NCBI GenBank assembly: GCA_905234735.1
Contig: CAJOJA010000019.1
Location: 1 to 64,000, forward strand
Origin: an uncultured Bacteroidaceae bacterium
GTDB lineage: Bacteria; Bacteroidota; Bacteroidia; Bacteroidales; Bacteroidaceae
Length of the DNA: 64,000 bases
Direction of reading: 5' to 3'
A program made the translations under genes and the position numbers. Below the pieces are notes generated by a model. It was not told where the DNA came from. It saw only the letters and a list, made by a program, of their open reading frames with translations, and searched no databases. Shown piece by piece: positions 1 through 9,922 of this stretch. Position 1 is the stretch's first letter; the number at the start of each line of letters is the position of its first letter.

Positions 1-169
1 TCGTCTTTATTAACTTGTTGAAATATGCACTTGCTTGTTGGATCCGCACTTCGTTATAGAAAGTTAAAAACGTTAAATCTACAACTTTTTCAATCTATAA
101 GAGAATCTGCGTCAACACTTTTCTACCGTTTAATATGTAAGTATCGGATATAAAACAATTTACAAATAC
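1..169. other. AT-rich non-coding left edge
   Basis: I see no gene or RNA here. The reading frame of the downstream BspA remnant is closed by a stop at 131-133, and the LRR-like sequence begins only around 170-176. This stretch is therefore probably unrelated DNA joined to the remnant, or a decayed 5' part of the old gene. Confidence 0.5.
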
Positions 170-574
170 AGTGATTGCAGTGGCCTGACCTCCATCACCA
201 TCCCTAACAGCGTGACTTCGATTGGCGGTGATGCGTTCCAGGATTCCGATGGCCTTACAGATGTATATTGTTATGCGGAGAATGTCCCAAATACAGAAGG
301 ATATAAGACATTTGACGAATCAAATTATTCCAAGGCTACACTCCACGTGCCAGCAGCTTCACTCGAAGCATATATGACGAAAGAACCTTGGAGTAACTTC
401 GATAATATCGTGGCCCTGACGGACGAAGAACTGCCCGTGGAATCCATCCAAGATTCAAAGCGAAAGATTCAAGATGTCTACGACCTCAGCGGCCGTCAAC
501 AGACGACAGGAAGGAGAGGCATCAACATCTTCCGCTATTCGGACGGCACAACAAGGAAGGTTATGATGAAATAA
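170..574 (+). pseudogene. BspA-type leucine-rich repeat protein, C-terminal remnant
   Basis: The frame holds one repeat of the LRR_5/BspA type (around 176-260, with SGLTSITIPNSVTSIGGDAF), then the usual post-repeat segment with SKATLHVPAASLEAY, and a tail with VYDLSGRQ and a basic end KVMMK that resembles Bacteroidota surface-protein C-termini. Intact BspA-like proteins are secreted or surface adhesins with an N-terminal signal peptide and many repeats. Here the frame is stopped at 131-133 and the only possible initiator is a GTG at 212, inside the repeat. I therefore read it as the 3' end of a truncated gene and not as a working 120-residue protein. A hairpin that may be its old terminator follows at 625-665. 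Confidence 0.7.
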
Positions 575-624
575 TATCGTTCCCCTGGCTTTCAGGTTCT
601 AAACAAGAGAACCTTAGATATACG

Positions 625-665
625 GAATAGGCGGAATCCCACGCACGCAGGATCCCGCCTATTCT
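625..665. terminator. Hairpin, probable terminator
   Basis: GAATAGGCGG pairs with CCGCCTATTC across a loop of about 20 bases, with further pairing inside. The T-tract on the + strand is weak. It lies between the BspA remnant and the convergent ATPase remnant, so it may serve either strand. Confidence 0.5.
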
Positions 666-685
666 GCTTTAATCCTTTAAGCTGC

Positions 686-898
686 CTATGGGGATGATAT
701 ATACTCCATCTTTCCTTCCAAAAGAGACTTGGGACTTATCTCTATCATTTGTGTGCTTTGTTTCAGTACCGATGCATCCCCCAGGTCTAGCATACTTTTG
801 GCCAATTGTTTTGCTGTAGTTGTCTTGCCACACCACTTAGGCCCTTCAATAAGAACGGCACCTTTTCCGAGCACCTTACGTTCAAGAAGCCTGTCAGG
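686..898 (-). pseudogene. AAA (AAA_14/DUF4143) ATPase, N-terminal remnant
   Basis: The translation contains AVLIEGPKWCGKTTTAKQLA, the Walker A region of the Bacteroidota AAA_14/DUF4143 ATPases, preceded in frame by RLLERKVLGKG and followed by EISPKSLLEGKMEYISSP and a stop. Family members run to about 380-450 residues with a Walker B motif and a C-terminal DUF4143 domain. Here everything after about 65 residues is missing and the N-terminus appears only in a neighbouring frame. It is a broken copy. An intact but different member of the broad family is at 22645-23841. Confidence 0.7.
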
Positions 899-905
899 CG
901 ATTAC

Positions 906-943
906 GTTCGGTTATTTGTGAAACTTTTGTTCGGTTATTTGTG
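906..943. repeat. 15-bp direct repeat
   Basis: GTTCGGTTATTTGTG occurs at 906-920 and again at 929-943, a spacing of 23 bp, at the 5' edge of the ATPase remnant. It could be a recombination scar or part of the old promoter region. Confidence 0.6.
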
Positions 944-1017
944 GCGTTCGTTCTATGAATTTGCACAGGACAAGAAATATTTCGGAATAAAATAAAGCTT
1001 AATTGGGAAAATATTAC

Positions 1018-1025
1018 TACCTTTA
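1018..1025 (+). promoter_or_regulatory. Weak -7 element upstream of the efflux operon
   Basis: TACCTTTA differs by one base from the Bacteroidota -7 consensus TAnnTTTG and lies about 120 bp before the adaptor gene. No repressor gene adjoins the operon. Confidence 0.3.
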
Positions 1026-1144
1026 CAACCATTATTAACTTAATGTGCATAAATTAACCGTCGTTAGATATATCTGAGCATTCTGCAATTGATAGCATCC
1101 GGCATGACAACACAAAGCTAATAACAATCAAAACAAATATCAAT

Positions 1145-2251
1145 ATGAATCAGAGAAAAGCAAATTGGACAGTAATGATTGGCATGTCAGTCGTTGGACT
1201 GACAGCGTGCAGCATTGACATGCCCAAGGAGACACAATCGTCGTTTGAAACAATGACAGTGGAGACATCGGACATTGAACTGCCCTATAAGTTCAGTGCC
1301 AGAATGAAAGGTCAGAACGACGTAACGATAACGCCACAGGTCAGTGGCCAGTTGATGGAGATTTGCGTGGCCGAGGGTCAGCAGGTGAGGAAAGGGCAGA
1401 CGCTTTTCGTCATCGACCAGCGCAACGCACAGTTAGAATTGGAGGCTGCTGAGGCTAACCTGCAGGCAGCACTGGCTCAGGAGAACTCTGCAAAGCTGGA
1501 GTATGAGTCGAACAAGAACCTGTTTGATAAGAAAATCGTGAGCAGCTATATGCTGAACAACTCCGAGAACTCCTACAAGCAGGCCCAAGCCGCAGTGGCT
1601 CAGGCGCGTGCATCGGTCAACCGTGCGAAGGTGAACCTCGGCTTCTGTTCCATCACAGCTTCCGTATCCGGCATTATCGGTGAGATTCCCGTGCGTGTTG
1701 GTGACCAGGTGTCGCCCATGACGCAGCTGACCATGCTGAGTGGCAATACGACGATGTATGCCGAGTTCTCCGTGACGGAGGCTATTATTGAGAATATGGT
1801 ACAGGAAGGTATTAAGGCGGCCGAGAGAGAGAAACTTCTTGCCGAAATGCCCGAAGCTACATTCGTCATGAAGAATGGTACAGAGTATCCCCACAAAGGT
1901 CGTATCATCAGTCTGACGGGTATCGTGAATGCCGCCACAGGCTCGCTGACCAGTAAGGTATCGTTCCCCAACCCCGACGGTCATCTGTACTCTGGCATAC
2001 AGGGTTCGGTGGTGATGAACTTCGCGGAGAAGGATGTGATAGTCATTCCCCAGAAGGCCGTGGTACGCCTCCAGGACAAGGCACTCGTCTATAAGGTACT
2101 GGCCGACAGTACAGCCACCGCTATCGACGTGACAACACAAGATACAGGCAACGGTCAGGACTTCATCATTACCAGTGGTTTGAATGTGGGCGACAGGATT
2201 GTGACCACTGGCGCCAACAACGTGACGGAGGGACAGCAGGTAATCTTCTAA
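1145..2251 (+). CDS. RND efflux periplasmic adaptor (membrane fusion) lipoprotein
   Basis: 368 residues. The N-terminus MNQRKANWTVMIGMSVVGLTACS is a lipoprotein signal with lipobox LTAC. This is followed by the adaptor core: a biotinyl-lipoyl-like half (VTITPQVSGQLMEICVAEGQQVRKGQTLFVI), a helical hairpin with alanine-rich repeats at about 85-150, the second lipoyl half (GEIPVRVGDQVSP) and beta-barrel and membrane-proximal domains ending in NVTEGQQVIF. Adaptors of this family link an inner-membrane RND pump to an outer-membrane channel. The permease and channel genes follow with gaps of 42 and 20 bp, which supports one operon. The substrate cannot be predicted. Confidence 0.93.
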   Translation: MNQRKANWTVMIGMSVVGLTACSIDMPKETQSSFETMTVETSDIELPYKFSARMKGQNDVTITPQVSGQLMEICVAEGQQVRKGQTLFVIDQRNAQLELEAAEANLQAALAQENSAKLEYESNKNLFDKKIVSSYMLNNSENSYKQAQAAVAQARASVNRAKVNLGFCSITASVSGIIGEIPVRVGDQVSPMTQLTMLSGNTTMYAEFSVTEAIIENMVQEGIKAAEREKLLAEMPEATFVMKNGTEYPHKGRIISLTGIVNAATGSLTSKVSFPNPDGHLYSGIQGSVVMNFAEKDVIVIPQKAVVRLQDKALVYKVLADSTATAIDVTTQDTGNGQDFIITSGLNVGDRIVTTGANNVTEGQQVIF

Positions 2252-2277
2252 GTGAAAAATGAAAGGTGAAAAATTTG
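2252..2277. repeat. AT-rich heptamer-type array
   Basis: Approximately 7-bp periodic sequence (GTGAAAAATGAAAGGTGAAA) in the gap between adaptor and permease genes. It is one of about 16 similar arrays in the window. Confidence 0.5.
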
Positions 2278-2293
2278 CTACCGCTTTGAAGAT

Positions 2294-5200
2294 ATGAAAA
2301 ACAATATATTCATTAACAAATACGTGATGGCGTGCGCCATCTCTATTGTGATAGCACTGGTGGGCTACATCTCGATGAGCACCCTGCCGGTTGAGCAATA
2401 CCCGGACATTGCGCCGCCTACGGTAAATATCAGCACGAGCTATACCGGAGCTGACGAGAACACCGTGATGAAGTCGGTCATCCAACCACTCGAAGAAGCT
2501 ATCAACGGTGTGCCCGACATGATTTACATGACCTCGAAAGCCTCGTCGAACGGTGAGGTGGAGATTAACGTCTATTTCAAGCAGGGCACAGACCCCGACA
2601 TGGCAGCCGTGAACGTGCAGAACCGCGTGACACGCGCCCAGGCTCTGCTGCCCGCCGACGTGACCAAGGTCGGTGTGAAAGTGGAGAAGCGCCAGAACAA
2701 CATCCTGCAGATTTTCGCCGTGAAGAGTGCCGACGGGAAGTACGACGAGGACTTCGTGTCGAACTATGTAGACATCAACATCCGGCCGCGTCTGATGCGT
2801 ATCACCGGTGTGGGTAACGTACAGAGTCTGGGTAACACCTACGCACTGCGCATCTGGCTGAAGCCCGACGTATTGGCCCAGTACGGGTTGACACCTAACG
2901 ATGTCTTCGCAGCCATCGGCGGCCAGAGCTTCGTAGCGGCTGTGGGAACCTTGGGTGAACTGTCGGAGAACTCATACCAGTACTCCATGCAGTACAAGGG
3001 TACGCTGAAGAGCGTCGAGGAGTTCAACGACATCGTGCTTCGCACCAGTGGCGGCGGCATGCTGCGCCTAAGCGAGGTGGCCGATGTGAAGATCGGTGCC
3101 ATGAGTTACAACTTCACATCGAATATCCAAGACCGTCCGGGTGCCATGTTCATGGTGTTCCAGGCGCCTGGTGCCAACGCCACCGAGGTGAACGCCCGTA
3201 TCAATAAGACGTTTGAGGAATTGAAGTCATCCATGCCTGCCGGACTGGAATTCGTAACCCTGATGACCAGCGACGACTTCCTCTTCGCGGCCATCCACAA
3301 CGTGGTGGAGACACTTGTCATCGCTATCATCCTCGTGGTGCTCGTGGTGTTCTTCTTCCTGCAGAACTTCAAGGCCACCATCATCCCCTCTATTTCTATT
3401 ATCGTGTCGCTGTTGGGCACCTTTGCCATTGTCAAGATGGCAGGCTTCTCGCTGAACATCCTGACACTATTCGCACTGGTGCTGGCCATCGGTACAGTGG
3501 TCGACGATGCCATCGTGGTGGTCGAGGCTGTCATGGCGAAGATGGAAGGTGGCATCAGCGATGCCCGCGAAGCCACGCGCCAGGCCATGAACGAGGTGTC
3601 GGTGGCCGTTGTCTCGTGTACGCTGGTGTTCATGGCGGTGTTCGTCCCCGTGATGTTCATGCCGGGTACGTCGGGAACGTTCTTCACCCAATTTGGTGTG
3701 ACCATCGCCTCGTCCGTCGGTCTGTCGTGTATCTCGGCTCTGACGCTGTGTCCCGCCCTCTGCGCCATCATGATGCGCATGACCGAGGGCAAGGAAGGCA
3801 AGAGCCTCACCTACTACACCAAGAAAGCATACGAAGTCAGTTACAACGCTATATACAATAAGTATAGCAAGGCCGTGCAGAAGTTCATCAAGTACCCTGT
3901 CATAGCATGGGGTCTGCTGGCTGTCACCGCCATGCTGCTGGTGTTCTTCATGAAGAGCCTTCCTTCGGGCCTCGTGCCACAGGAGGACCAGGGCGTATTC
4001 CTGGCAGAACTGCGTACGCCGGAAGGCAGCACGCTGAAGCAAACCCGTGAGATGGTGAAACAGGTGGAGGAGAAGGTGAAGAAGATTCCCGAGTTGGAGA
4101 GTTTCGCTGTATGTTGCGGCTACGGCATGTTTTCGGGTGCCGCCAGTTCTAACTTTGCCACGCTGGTTGTGCGCCTGAAGAACTGGGACGAGCGTCCGGG
4201 CATGAACCACCTGCTGAGCCTTGCCATGTGGCGTTTCTACTTCGATTGCCAGGACATCAAGGACGTGCAGGTAATTCCCTCCGAGATGCCACAGATTCCC
4301 GGTTATGGTACGAATAACGACATCGCCCTGATTGTACAGGATCCCACCGATGGAAATATGTCGGAGTTTGCCAAGCAGACGGAGCACTTCCTGGCCAAAC
4401 TGTCGGAGCGACCGGAGATAGCCTCTGCCATCTCCACCTACTCTGAGCGCTTCCCAAAGTATCAGGTAGACGTGGATCCTGCCCAGTGCGACCGAGCCGG
4501 TGTGTCGCCCGCTGACGTACTTAATACGCTTGGCACATACTGTGGCGGTGCGTATGTTGGCAACTTCAACCAGTTTGGTAAGGTCTATCGCATCATGGCC
4601 GCATCATCACCCGAATACCGTCTCGATCCGCAGGCATTGCAAAACATCTTCGTGCAGGTGGGTAACGGCAGTATGGCTCCCATCTCCGAGTTCGTCAGTC
4701 TGAAACAGATTGTGGGCCCGGCCAATATCGAGCACTTCAACCTGTTCCAGAGCATCAGTTGCTACGTGACCCCTGGTGGCGGTTACGCTGAGGGTGACGC
4801 ACATAAAGTCATTGCCGAGGTGTTCAAGGAAGAGATGCCCAACACAGCCACCTACGAGTACAGCGGTATGTCGCGTGAGCTAGAGGAGACTGCAGGCTCC
4901 AATGCCACCGCCCTCATCTACGTCATCTGCGCCATTCTGATATACCTCATCCTGGCATCGCTCTACAACTCGTGGTTCACGCCGTGGGCTGTGCTTCTGA
5001 GCGTACCATTCGGACTGATGGGTGCCTTTGTTTTTGCATACATTGGCTATAAGAACCAGATACCGGGTATGGATAATAACATCTATCTGCAAACGGGTGT
5101 GATTATGTTGATTGGTCTTTTGGCCAAGACCGCCATCTTGATTACCGAGTTTGCCAGTGAACGTCGCGCCCAGGGCATGAGCATCATGGATGCCGCCTTC

Positions 5201-5422
5201 GAGGCCTGCAAAGAGCGTCTGCGCCCGATTCTGATGACAGTCCTCACCATGATCATCGGTATGATACCTCTCGTCATCGCAGGCGGTGCAGGTGCCAATG
5301 GTAACCGTGCCCTCGCGCTGGGTGTCATCGGCGGTATGACAGTGGGCACCATCGCCCTGCTCTTCGTCGTTCCCGCCTTCTTCATCGTGTTCCAGAAGTT
5401 GCACGAGCGGTTCCAAGGGTAA
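2294..5422 (+). CDS. RND efflux permease, HAE1/AcrB type
   Basis: 1042 residues, the normal length for hydrophobe/amphiphile RND pumps. It starts directly with the first membrane helix (FINKYVMACAISIVIALVGY), followed by the conserved TLPVEQYPDIAPPTV. The fourth-helix region carries LVLAIGTVVDDAIVVVE, with the paired aspartates of the proton relay. There are twelve predicted membrane segments and two large periplasmic loops, and the second half carries QTGVIMLIGLLAKTAILI. The protein exports substrates from inner membrane or periplasm using proton flow, working as a trimer with the adaptor before it and the channel after it. No truncation is seen. Confidence 0.95.
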   Translation: MKNNIFINKYVMACAISIVIALVGYISMSTLPVEQYPDIAPPTVNISTSYTGADENTVMKSVIQPLEEAINGVPDMIYMTSKASSNGEVEINVYFKQGTDPDMAAVNVQNRVTRAQALLPADVTKVGVKVEKRQNNILQIFAVKSADGKYDEDFVSNYVDINIRPRLMRITGVGNVQSLGNTYALRIWLKPDVLAQYGLTPNDVFAAIGGQSFVAAVGTLGELSENSYQYSMQYKGTLKSVEEFNDIVLRTSGGGMLRLSEVADVKIGAMSYNFTSNIQDRPGAMFMVFQAPGANATEVNARINKTFEELKSSMPAGLEFVTLMTSDDFLFAAIHNVVETLVIAIILVVLVVFFFLQNFKATIIPSISIIVSLLGTFAIVKMAGFSLNILTLFALVLAIGTVVDDAIVVVEAVMAKMEGGISDAREATRQAMNEVSVAVVSCTLVFMAVFVPVMFMPGTSGTFFTQFGVTIASSVGLSCISALTLCPALCAIMMRMTEGKEGKSLTYYTKKAYEVSYNAIYNKYSKAVQKFIKYPVIAWGLLAVTAMLLVFFMKSLPSGLVPQEDQGVFLAELRTPEGSTLKQTREMVKQVEEKVKKIPELESFAVCCGYGMFSGAASSNFATLVVRLKNWDERPGMNHLLSLAMWRFYFDCQDIKDVQVIPSEMPQIPGYGTNNDIALIVQDPTDGNMSEFAKQTEHFLAKLSERPEIASAISTYSERFPKYQVDVDPAQCDRAGVSPADVLNTLGTYCGGAYVGNFNQFGKVYRIMAASSPEYRLDPQALQNIFVQVGNGSMAPISEFVSLKQIVGPANIEHFNLFQSISCYVTPGGGYAEGDAHKVIAEVFKEEMPNTATYEYSGMSRELEETAGSNATALIYVICAILIYLILASLYNSWFTPWAVLLSVPFGLMGAFVFAYIGYKNQIPGMDNNIYLQTGVIMLIGLLAKTAILITEFASERRAQGMSIMDAAFEACKERLRPILMTVLTMIIGMIPLVIAGGAGANGNRALALGVIGGMTVGTIALLFVVPAFFIVFQKLHERFQG

Positions 5423-5423
5423 A

Positions 5424-5443
5424 CAATTGAAAATTGACAATTA
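5424..5443. repeat. AT-rich heptamer array
   Basis: CAATTGAAAATTGACAATTA, three AATTGAN-like units just before the start of the outer membrane factor gene. Confidence 0.6.
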
Positions 5444-6846
5444 TGAAATATAAGCATATCATCGCTATAGTTGTGAGCTTCACGCTCACGAGTTGCGGCC
5501 TGTACAATAAGTATGAGCAGAAGACAGAAACGCCCGCCAATGTGTTCGGCATGACAAAGGATGCCGCCGGTGGTGCTTCCATAGCCGAAATGTCGTGGCG
5601 CGAGTTCTTCACCGACCCACTACTCCAGCAACTCATCGAAAAGGTGTTGGCCAACAACACCGACCTGAACTCCGCCCGTATCGCTGTGGAGAAAAGCCAG
5701 GCCTCTCTGAAGGCAGCCAAGATGGCTTATCTGCCGTCGCTCTACTTTTCGCCGCAGGGTCAGATTGGCCGTTTCGACAATATAACCACAAGGACATATA
5801 GCCTGCCGTTGCAACTGTCGGTAGATGTCGATGTGTTCGGCTCTATCACCAACAAGAAGCGCGCCTCGCAGGCTGTGCTCCTGCAGGCACAAATGGGCGA
5901 GGAGGCCGTGCGCACCAACCTCATCAGTGCTGTCGCCCAACAGTATTATATGCTCCAGCTGCTCGACCGTCAGTTGGAGATTCTCACCTTGACCGACAGC
6001 CTGTGGAACGCCTCGTTAGAGACGCAGAAATCGCTCTACGAGAACGGTAAGGCATACTCGACCGCCGTCAACCAGATGGAGTCGTCGTATCTGAATGTCA
6101 AGACGCAGATTGTCGACACGCGCCGCAACATCCGCGCCACAGAGAATGCCCTGAGCCGACTGATGGCCGATACACCTCAGCACATCGAGCGTAAGAAGTG
6201 GGGCAGCATTGCCCTGCATCACCCTGATGCACAAGGCGATGTTGGGCAGCGCATGTTCGACACACAGTTCCTGAAGTTTGGCGTACCTGCCAAAATGCTG
6301 GAGTCTCGCCCCGATATACGTATGGCAAACTATGCGATGGAAGAAGCATTCTACAACACTCAGGTTGCTCGAGCTGCTTTCTTCCCTAACATCACCCTGT
6401 CTGGAACACTCGGCTGGACTAACAGCGGCGCTGTAGTTATTAATCCTGGTGCCTTGCTGCTCAATGCCGTTGGACAACTCACGCAGCCCATCTTTGCCCG
6501 AGGCCAACTGAAGGCTAACCTGAAAATCAATAAGCTGACACAGGAAGACCTGAAGAAGAAATACGTGCAGATGGTCATCGATGCCGGCAACCAGGTGAAC
6601 GAGGCCATGGCTGACTGTCAGGCCGCCCGTGACAAGTATGGCTACTATCGCCGTCAGGTGGAGGTGCTCCACGATGCCTATACCGGCACCCATGAACTGA
6701 TGGACAACGGCAAGGCCAGCTACATTGAGGTGCTCACCGCCCAGGAGGACCTGCTCAGCGCCCAACTCAACGAAGCCTCTAATATGTACAAGGGTACCCA
6801 GGCCGTCATTGCCCTCTACATTGCCCTCGGCGGTGGCACGAAATAA
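5443..6846 (+). CDS. Outer membrane efflux channel lipoprotein, TolC/OprM (NodT) family
   Basis: 467 residues from the ATG at 5443, chosen because it gives a clean lipoprotein signal MKYKHIIAIVVSFTLTSCG. The TTG nine bases upstream would add three residues to the signal. The protein has two long helical repeats typical of the family, with SRPDIRMANYAMEEA and ARAAFFPNITLSGTLGW in the second half and an alanine-rich C-terminal helix (ASYIEVLTAQEDLLSAQLNE). Such trimeric channels cross the outer membrane and periplasm and complete the tripartite pump. ruvB begins only 6 bp after the stop, so it may be co-transcribed. Confidence 0.93.
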   Translation: MKYKHIIAIVVSFTLTSCGLYNKYEQKTETPANVFGMTKDAAGGASIAEMSWREFFTDPLLQQLIEKVLANNTDLNSARIAVEKSQASLKAAKMAYLPSLYFSPQGQIGRFDNITTRTYSLPLQLSVDVDVFGSITNKKRASQAVLLQAQMGEEAVRTNLISAVAQQYYMLQLLDRQLEILTLTDSLWNASLETQKSLYENGKAYSTAVNQMESSYLNVKTQIVDTRRNIRATENALSRLMADTPQHIERKKWGSIALHHPDAQGDVGQRMFDTQFLKFGVPAKMLESRPDIRMANYAMEEAFYNTQVARAAFFPNITLSGTLGWTNSGAVVINPGALLLNAVGQLTQPIFARGQLKANLKINKLTQEDLKKKYVQMVIDAGNQVNEAMADCQAARDKYGYYRRQVEVLHDAYTGTHELMDNGKASYIEVLTAQEDLLSAQLNEASNMYKGTQAVIALYIALGGGTK

Positions 6847-6852
6847 TCTGAT

Positions 6853-7890
6853 ATGGAAGATTTCGACATCAGAGAACAGCGAAACCAGCGCGAGAAGGAG
6901 TTCGAGAATGCACTCCGTCCCCTCCGCTTCGAGGACTTCAGCGGACAGCAGAAGGTGGTGGACAACCTGAGCGTGTTCGTTGAGGCTGCACGCTATCGTG
7001 GCGAGCCGCTCGACCATACACTGCTGCACGGCCCCCCAGGACTGGGAAAGACCACGCTCTCCAATATCATCGCCAACGAACTGGGCGTGGGGTTCAAGGT
7101 GACCAGCGGACCCGTGCTGGACAAACCGGGCGACCTGGCCGGACTGCTCACCTCGCTGGAGCCGAACGATGTGCTGTTCATCGACGAGATCCACCGTCTG
7201 TCGCCCGTCGTGGAGGAATATCTGTACTCCGCTATGGAGGACTACCGCATCGACATCATGATTGACAAGGGTCCCTCGGCTCGCTCGATACAGATAGACC
7301 TCAACCCCTTCACCCTCGTGGGAGCAACCACCCGCAGCGGCCTGCTGACGGCCCCCCTGCGCGCCCGCTTCGGCATCAACCTGCATCTGGAATACTACGA
7401 TGCTGCGACACTGAAGCGCATCATCACCCGCTCGGCCTCCATCCTGGGCGTGCCCATCTCCTCGGAAGCCGCAGGCGAGATAGCCAGCCGCAGCCGCGGT
7501 ACGCCACGAATAGCCAACGCACTGCTGCGCCGCGTCCGCGACTTTGCACAGGTCCGAGGCAACGGTGAGATTGACCTCCGGATTGCCCGCATCGCCCTCG
7601 AAGCCCTGAACATCGACAAGCACGGACTGGACGAGATAGACAACAAGATACTGCTGACCATCATCGACAAGTTCAAGGGCGGCCCCGTGGGCATCAACAC
7701 CATTGCCACAGCCGTCGGCGAGGACGGAGGCACCGTGGAGGAGGTCTACGAACCGTTCCTCATCAAGGAGGGATTCATCAAGCGGACGCCGCGAGGTCGC
7801 GAGGTGACCGAACTGGCCTACGAGCACCTGGGACGTACCTATGGCTCGCGCTTCGGCACACCCCAGCAGCCGGACCTGTTTGGAAATTAA
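6853..7890 (+). CDS. ruvB: Holliday junction branch migration helicase RuvB
   Basis: 345 residues, standard length. Visible features: N-terminal [19 protein letters not shown], Walker [10 protein letters not shown], Walker B FIDEIHRL, sensor GATTRSGLL, arginine-finger region PLRARFG, and a C-terminal winged helix ([25 protein letters not shown]). RuvB is the hexameric AAA+ motor that drives branch migration with RuvA. ruvA and ruvC are not in the window. It follows the efflux genes by 6 bp and precedes tyrS by about 40 bp. Confidence 0.97.
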   Translation: MEDFDIREQRNQREKEFENALRPLRFEDFSGQQKVVDNLSVFVEAARYRGEPLDHTLLHGPPGLGKTTLSNIIANELGVGFKVTSGPVLDKPGDLAGLLTSLEPNDVLFIDEIHRLSPVVEEYLYSAMEDYRIDIMIDKGPSARSIQIDLNPFTLVGATTRSGLLTAPLRARFGINLHLEYYDAATLKRIITRSASILGVPISSEAAGEIASRSRGTPRIANALLRRVRDFAQVRGNGEIDLRIARIALEALNIDKHGLDEIDNKILLTIIDKFKGGPVGINTIATAVGEDGGTVEEVYEPFLIKEGFIKRTPRGREVTELAYEHLGRTYGSRFGTPQQPDLFGN

Positions 7891-7928
7891 AAATTAAGAG
7901 TTAAGAGTTAAGAATTAAGAATTGACAA
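7888..7928. repeat. AT-rich heptamer array between ruvB and tyrS
   Basis: Several 7-bp units of the form AGAGTTA/AGAATTA followed by AGAATTGACAATA run up to the tyrS start codon. Confidence 0.7.
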
Positions 7929-7929
7929 T

Positions 7930-9231
7930 ATGAATTTTGTAGAAGAACTGACATGGAGGGGCATGATTCACACTATGATGCCCGGAACAGAAGAAATGTT
8001 GAGTAAAGGTATGCAGACGGCCTATGTGGGCATCGACCCCACGGCCGACAGTCTGCACATCGGTCACCTGTGTGGCGTCATGATGCTGCGCCACTTCCAG
8101 CGCTGCGGCCACAAGCCCATCGCACTGCTGGGTGGTGCCACAGGCATGATTGGCGACCCCAGCGGAAAGAGCCAGGAGCGCAACCTGCTGGACGAGGCCA
8201 CCCTGCGCCACAATGTGGAGTGTATACGCGAACAGTTGTCGCGATTCCTCGACTTCGACTCGGATGCACCCAATGCCGCCGAACTCGTGAACAACTACGA
8301 CTGGATGAAGGACTTCACCTTCCTCTCCTTCGCTCGCGACATCGGTAAGTGCATCACCGTCAACTACATGATGGCCAAGGACAGCGTGAAGCGCCGCCTG
8401 AACGGCGAGTTCCAGGAGGGCATGTCGTTCACCGAGTTCACCTACCAGCTCCTGCAGGGCTACGACTTCCTGCATCTCTACGAGACCAAGAACTGCCGAC
8501 TGCAGATGGGCGGCTCTGACCAGTGGGGCAACATCACCACGGGCACGGAGCTCATCCGTCGCAAACTGGGTGTCGAGAACGAGGCTTTCGCACTGACTTG
8601 CCCGCTCATCACCAAGGCCGACGGCAAGAAGTTCGGCAAGACGGAGCAGGGCAACGTATGGCTCGACCGCAACCGCACCAGTCCCTATGTCTTCTACCAG
8701 TTCTGGCTGAACGTGGGCGACGAGGAGGCTGAGCGCTACATTAAGATATTCACTTCGCTGGACAAGCCCACGATTGATGCCCTCATCGAGGAGCACCGTC
8801 AGGACCCCGGCCGCCGTGTACTGCAGAAGCGCCTGGCCGAGGAAGTCACCGTACTGGTTCACGGCCGCGAGGACTACGAACTGGCCCTCGAAGCCTCGAA
8901 CATCCTCTTCGGCAAGGCCACGAAAGAGAGTCTGGTGAAACTGGACGAACAGACCCTACTCGATGTCTTCAGCGGTGTGCCCCACTTCGAGGTCAGCCGC
9001 TCGCTGCTCGATGGCGAGGGATGCCGCGCCGTTGACCTCTTTGCAGAGCACACACCCTGCTTCGCCTCGAAGGGCGAAATGCGCAAGCTCACCCAGGGCG
9101 GTGGCGTGTCCCTGAACAAGGAGAAACTCGCTGCCTTCGACCAGATGGTCACCCCTGCCGACCTGCTCGACGACAAGTATCTGCTGGTTCAGCAGGGTAA
9201 GAAGAAGTACTACCTGCTCATCGTGAAGTAA
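7930..9231 (+). CDS. tyrS: Tyrosyl-tRNA synthetase
   Basis: 433 residues. Class I signature HIGH is exact (ADSLHIGHL), and the KMSKS-like motif is [10 protein letters not shown] as in bacterial TyrRS. The tyrosine-pocket region contains [13 protein letters not shown] and [11 protein letters not shown]. The C-terminal S4-like RNA-binding domain is present ([18 protein letters not shown]). It charges tRNA-Tyr in the cytoplasm. The start at 7930 gives the usual N-terminus [20 protein letters not shown]. Confidence 0.97.
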   Translation: MNFVEELTWRGMIHTMMPGTEEMLSKGMQTAYVGIDPTADSLHIGHLCGVMMLRHFQRCGHKPIALLGGATGMIGDPSGKSQERNLLDEATLRHNVECIREQLSRFLDFDSDAPNAAELVNNYDWMKDFTFLSFARDIGKCITVNYMMAKDSVKRRLNGEFQEGMSFTEFTYQLLQGYDFLHLYETKNCRLQMGGSDQWGNITTGTELIRRKLGVENEAFALTCPLITKADGKKFGKTEQGNVWLDRNRTSPYVFYQFWLNVGDEEAERYIKIFTSLDKPTIDALIEEHRQDPGRRVLQKRLAEEVTVLVHGREDYELALEASNILFGKATKESLVKLDEQTLLDVFSGVPHFEVSRSLLDGEGCRAVDLFAEHTPCFASKGEMRKLTQGGGVSLNKEKLAAFDQMVTPADLLDDKYLLVQQGKKKYYLLIVK

Positions 9232-9235
9232 ATAT

Positions 9236-9868
9236 ATGGTAAAGAAGGTTTTTCTCCTGATTATGTTGTGCAGTCTGTCCTTTTCGGGGCTGACTGCACA
9301 AATCCGTTATTGCATGTCCTATGCTGATTATCAGGAAGACAACTGGACGGAACTGGACACGCTGAAGCTGAAAGGACGGACGCAAGACCACTGGATAAAG
9401 ACCGACAACGACTCGTTGAACAAAGTTCTTAAGGAGGAAGCCTTTGCTGTGCTCTACCACGACACCCTCTTGGTGAACAAGGCCCACATGTACTACCAGG
9501 GCGAACGATTCGGTAAGGGTTATGCTCCAGCATATATCTATGGTAATGGGCAAATATGCTTTGTCAGTCGTCTGCCGCGGGAAATAGACGGTTCGAGGCC
9601 TTCTACAGGAGCGATGTTCGGAGCCTTTGGTGGTCTTATTGCAGGTGCCTATGCCGCATCCTCTGAAGGGTACTATTGCTTCCTTGTGAAACGAGAGTAC
9701 GAAGGAGGGCGCAAGGAGGTACGGATAATAGACGACAAATACATGCAACGCTACGAGAAGAACAGCCCCGAGTTCTATGCCGACTACATGTCCGTCAAGA
9801 AGCAGAAAAAGCGCGAGGCGGCCTCCCATGTCCTGCCTCTACTCAAGCACTGGCGGCTGATTCGATAG
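9236..9868 (+). CDS. Secreted protein of unknown function
   Basis: 210 residues. A signal peptide (MVKKVFLLIMLCSLSFSGLTAQ) is followed by QIRYCMSYADYQEDNWTELDTL, a middle stretch with KEEAFAVLYHDTLLVN, a glycine/alanine-rich segment (GAMFGAFGGLIAGAYAASS) that may be a short membrane or hinge region, and a C-terminal RIIDDKYMQRYEK. The pattern resembles small periplasmic Bacteroidota proteins of unknown function (possibly DUF6563-like, from memory). It starts 4 bp after the tyrS stop and ends at a strong terminator, so it is the last gene of that unit. Confidence 0.75.
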   Translation: MVKKVFLLIMLCSLSFSGLTAQIRYCMSYADYQEDNWTELDTLKLKGRTQDHWIKTDNDSLNKVLKEEAFAVLYHDTLLVNKAHMYYQGERFGKGYAPAYIYGNGQICFVSRLPREIDGSRPSTGAMFGAFGGLIAGAYAASSEGYYCFLVKREYEGGRKEVRIIDDKYMQRYEKNSPEFYADYMSVKKQKKREAASHVLPLLKHWRLIR

Positions 9869-9877
9869 AAATAAATA

Positions 9878-9916
9878 AAGCGTCCCAACTCTATGCAAGT
9901 CGGGACGCTTTTTTTA
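9878..9916. terminator. Bidirectional intrinsic terminator
   Basis: AAAGCGTCCC pairs with GGGACGCTTT across a 15-base loop, followed by seven T on the + strand and an AT-rich run on the other. It separates the rightward tyrS unit from the convergent DUF349 gene. Confidence 0.9.
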
Positions 9917-9922
9917 TGCTAA

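Noticed and set aside
6016-7827. 603-codon open frame on the minus strand
   Set aside because: It spans the antisense of the outer membrane factor and ruvB, two clear genes, and has no domain or promoter.
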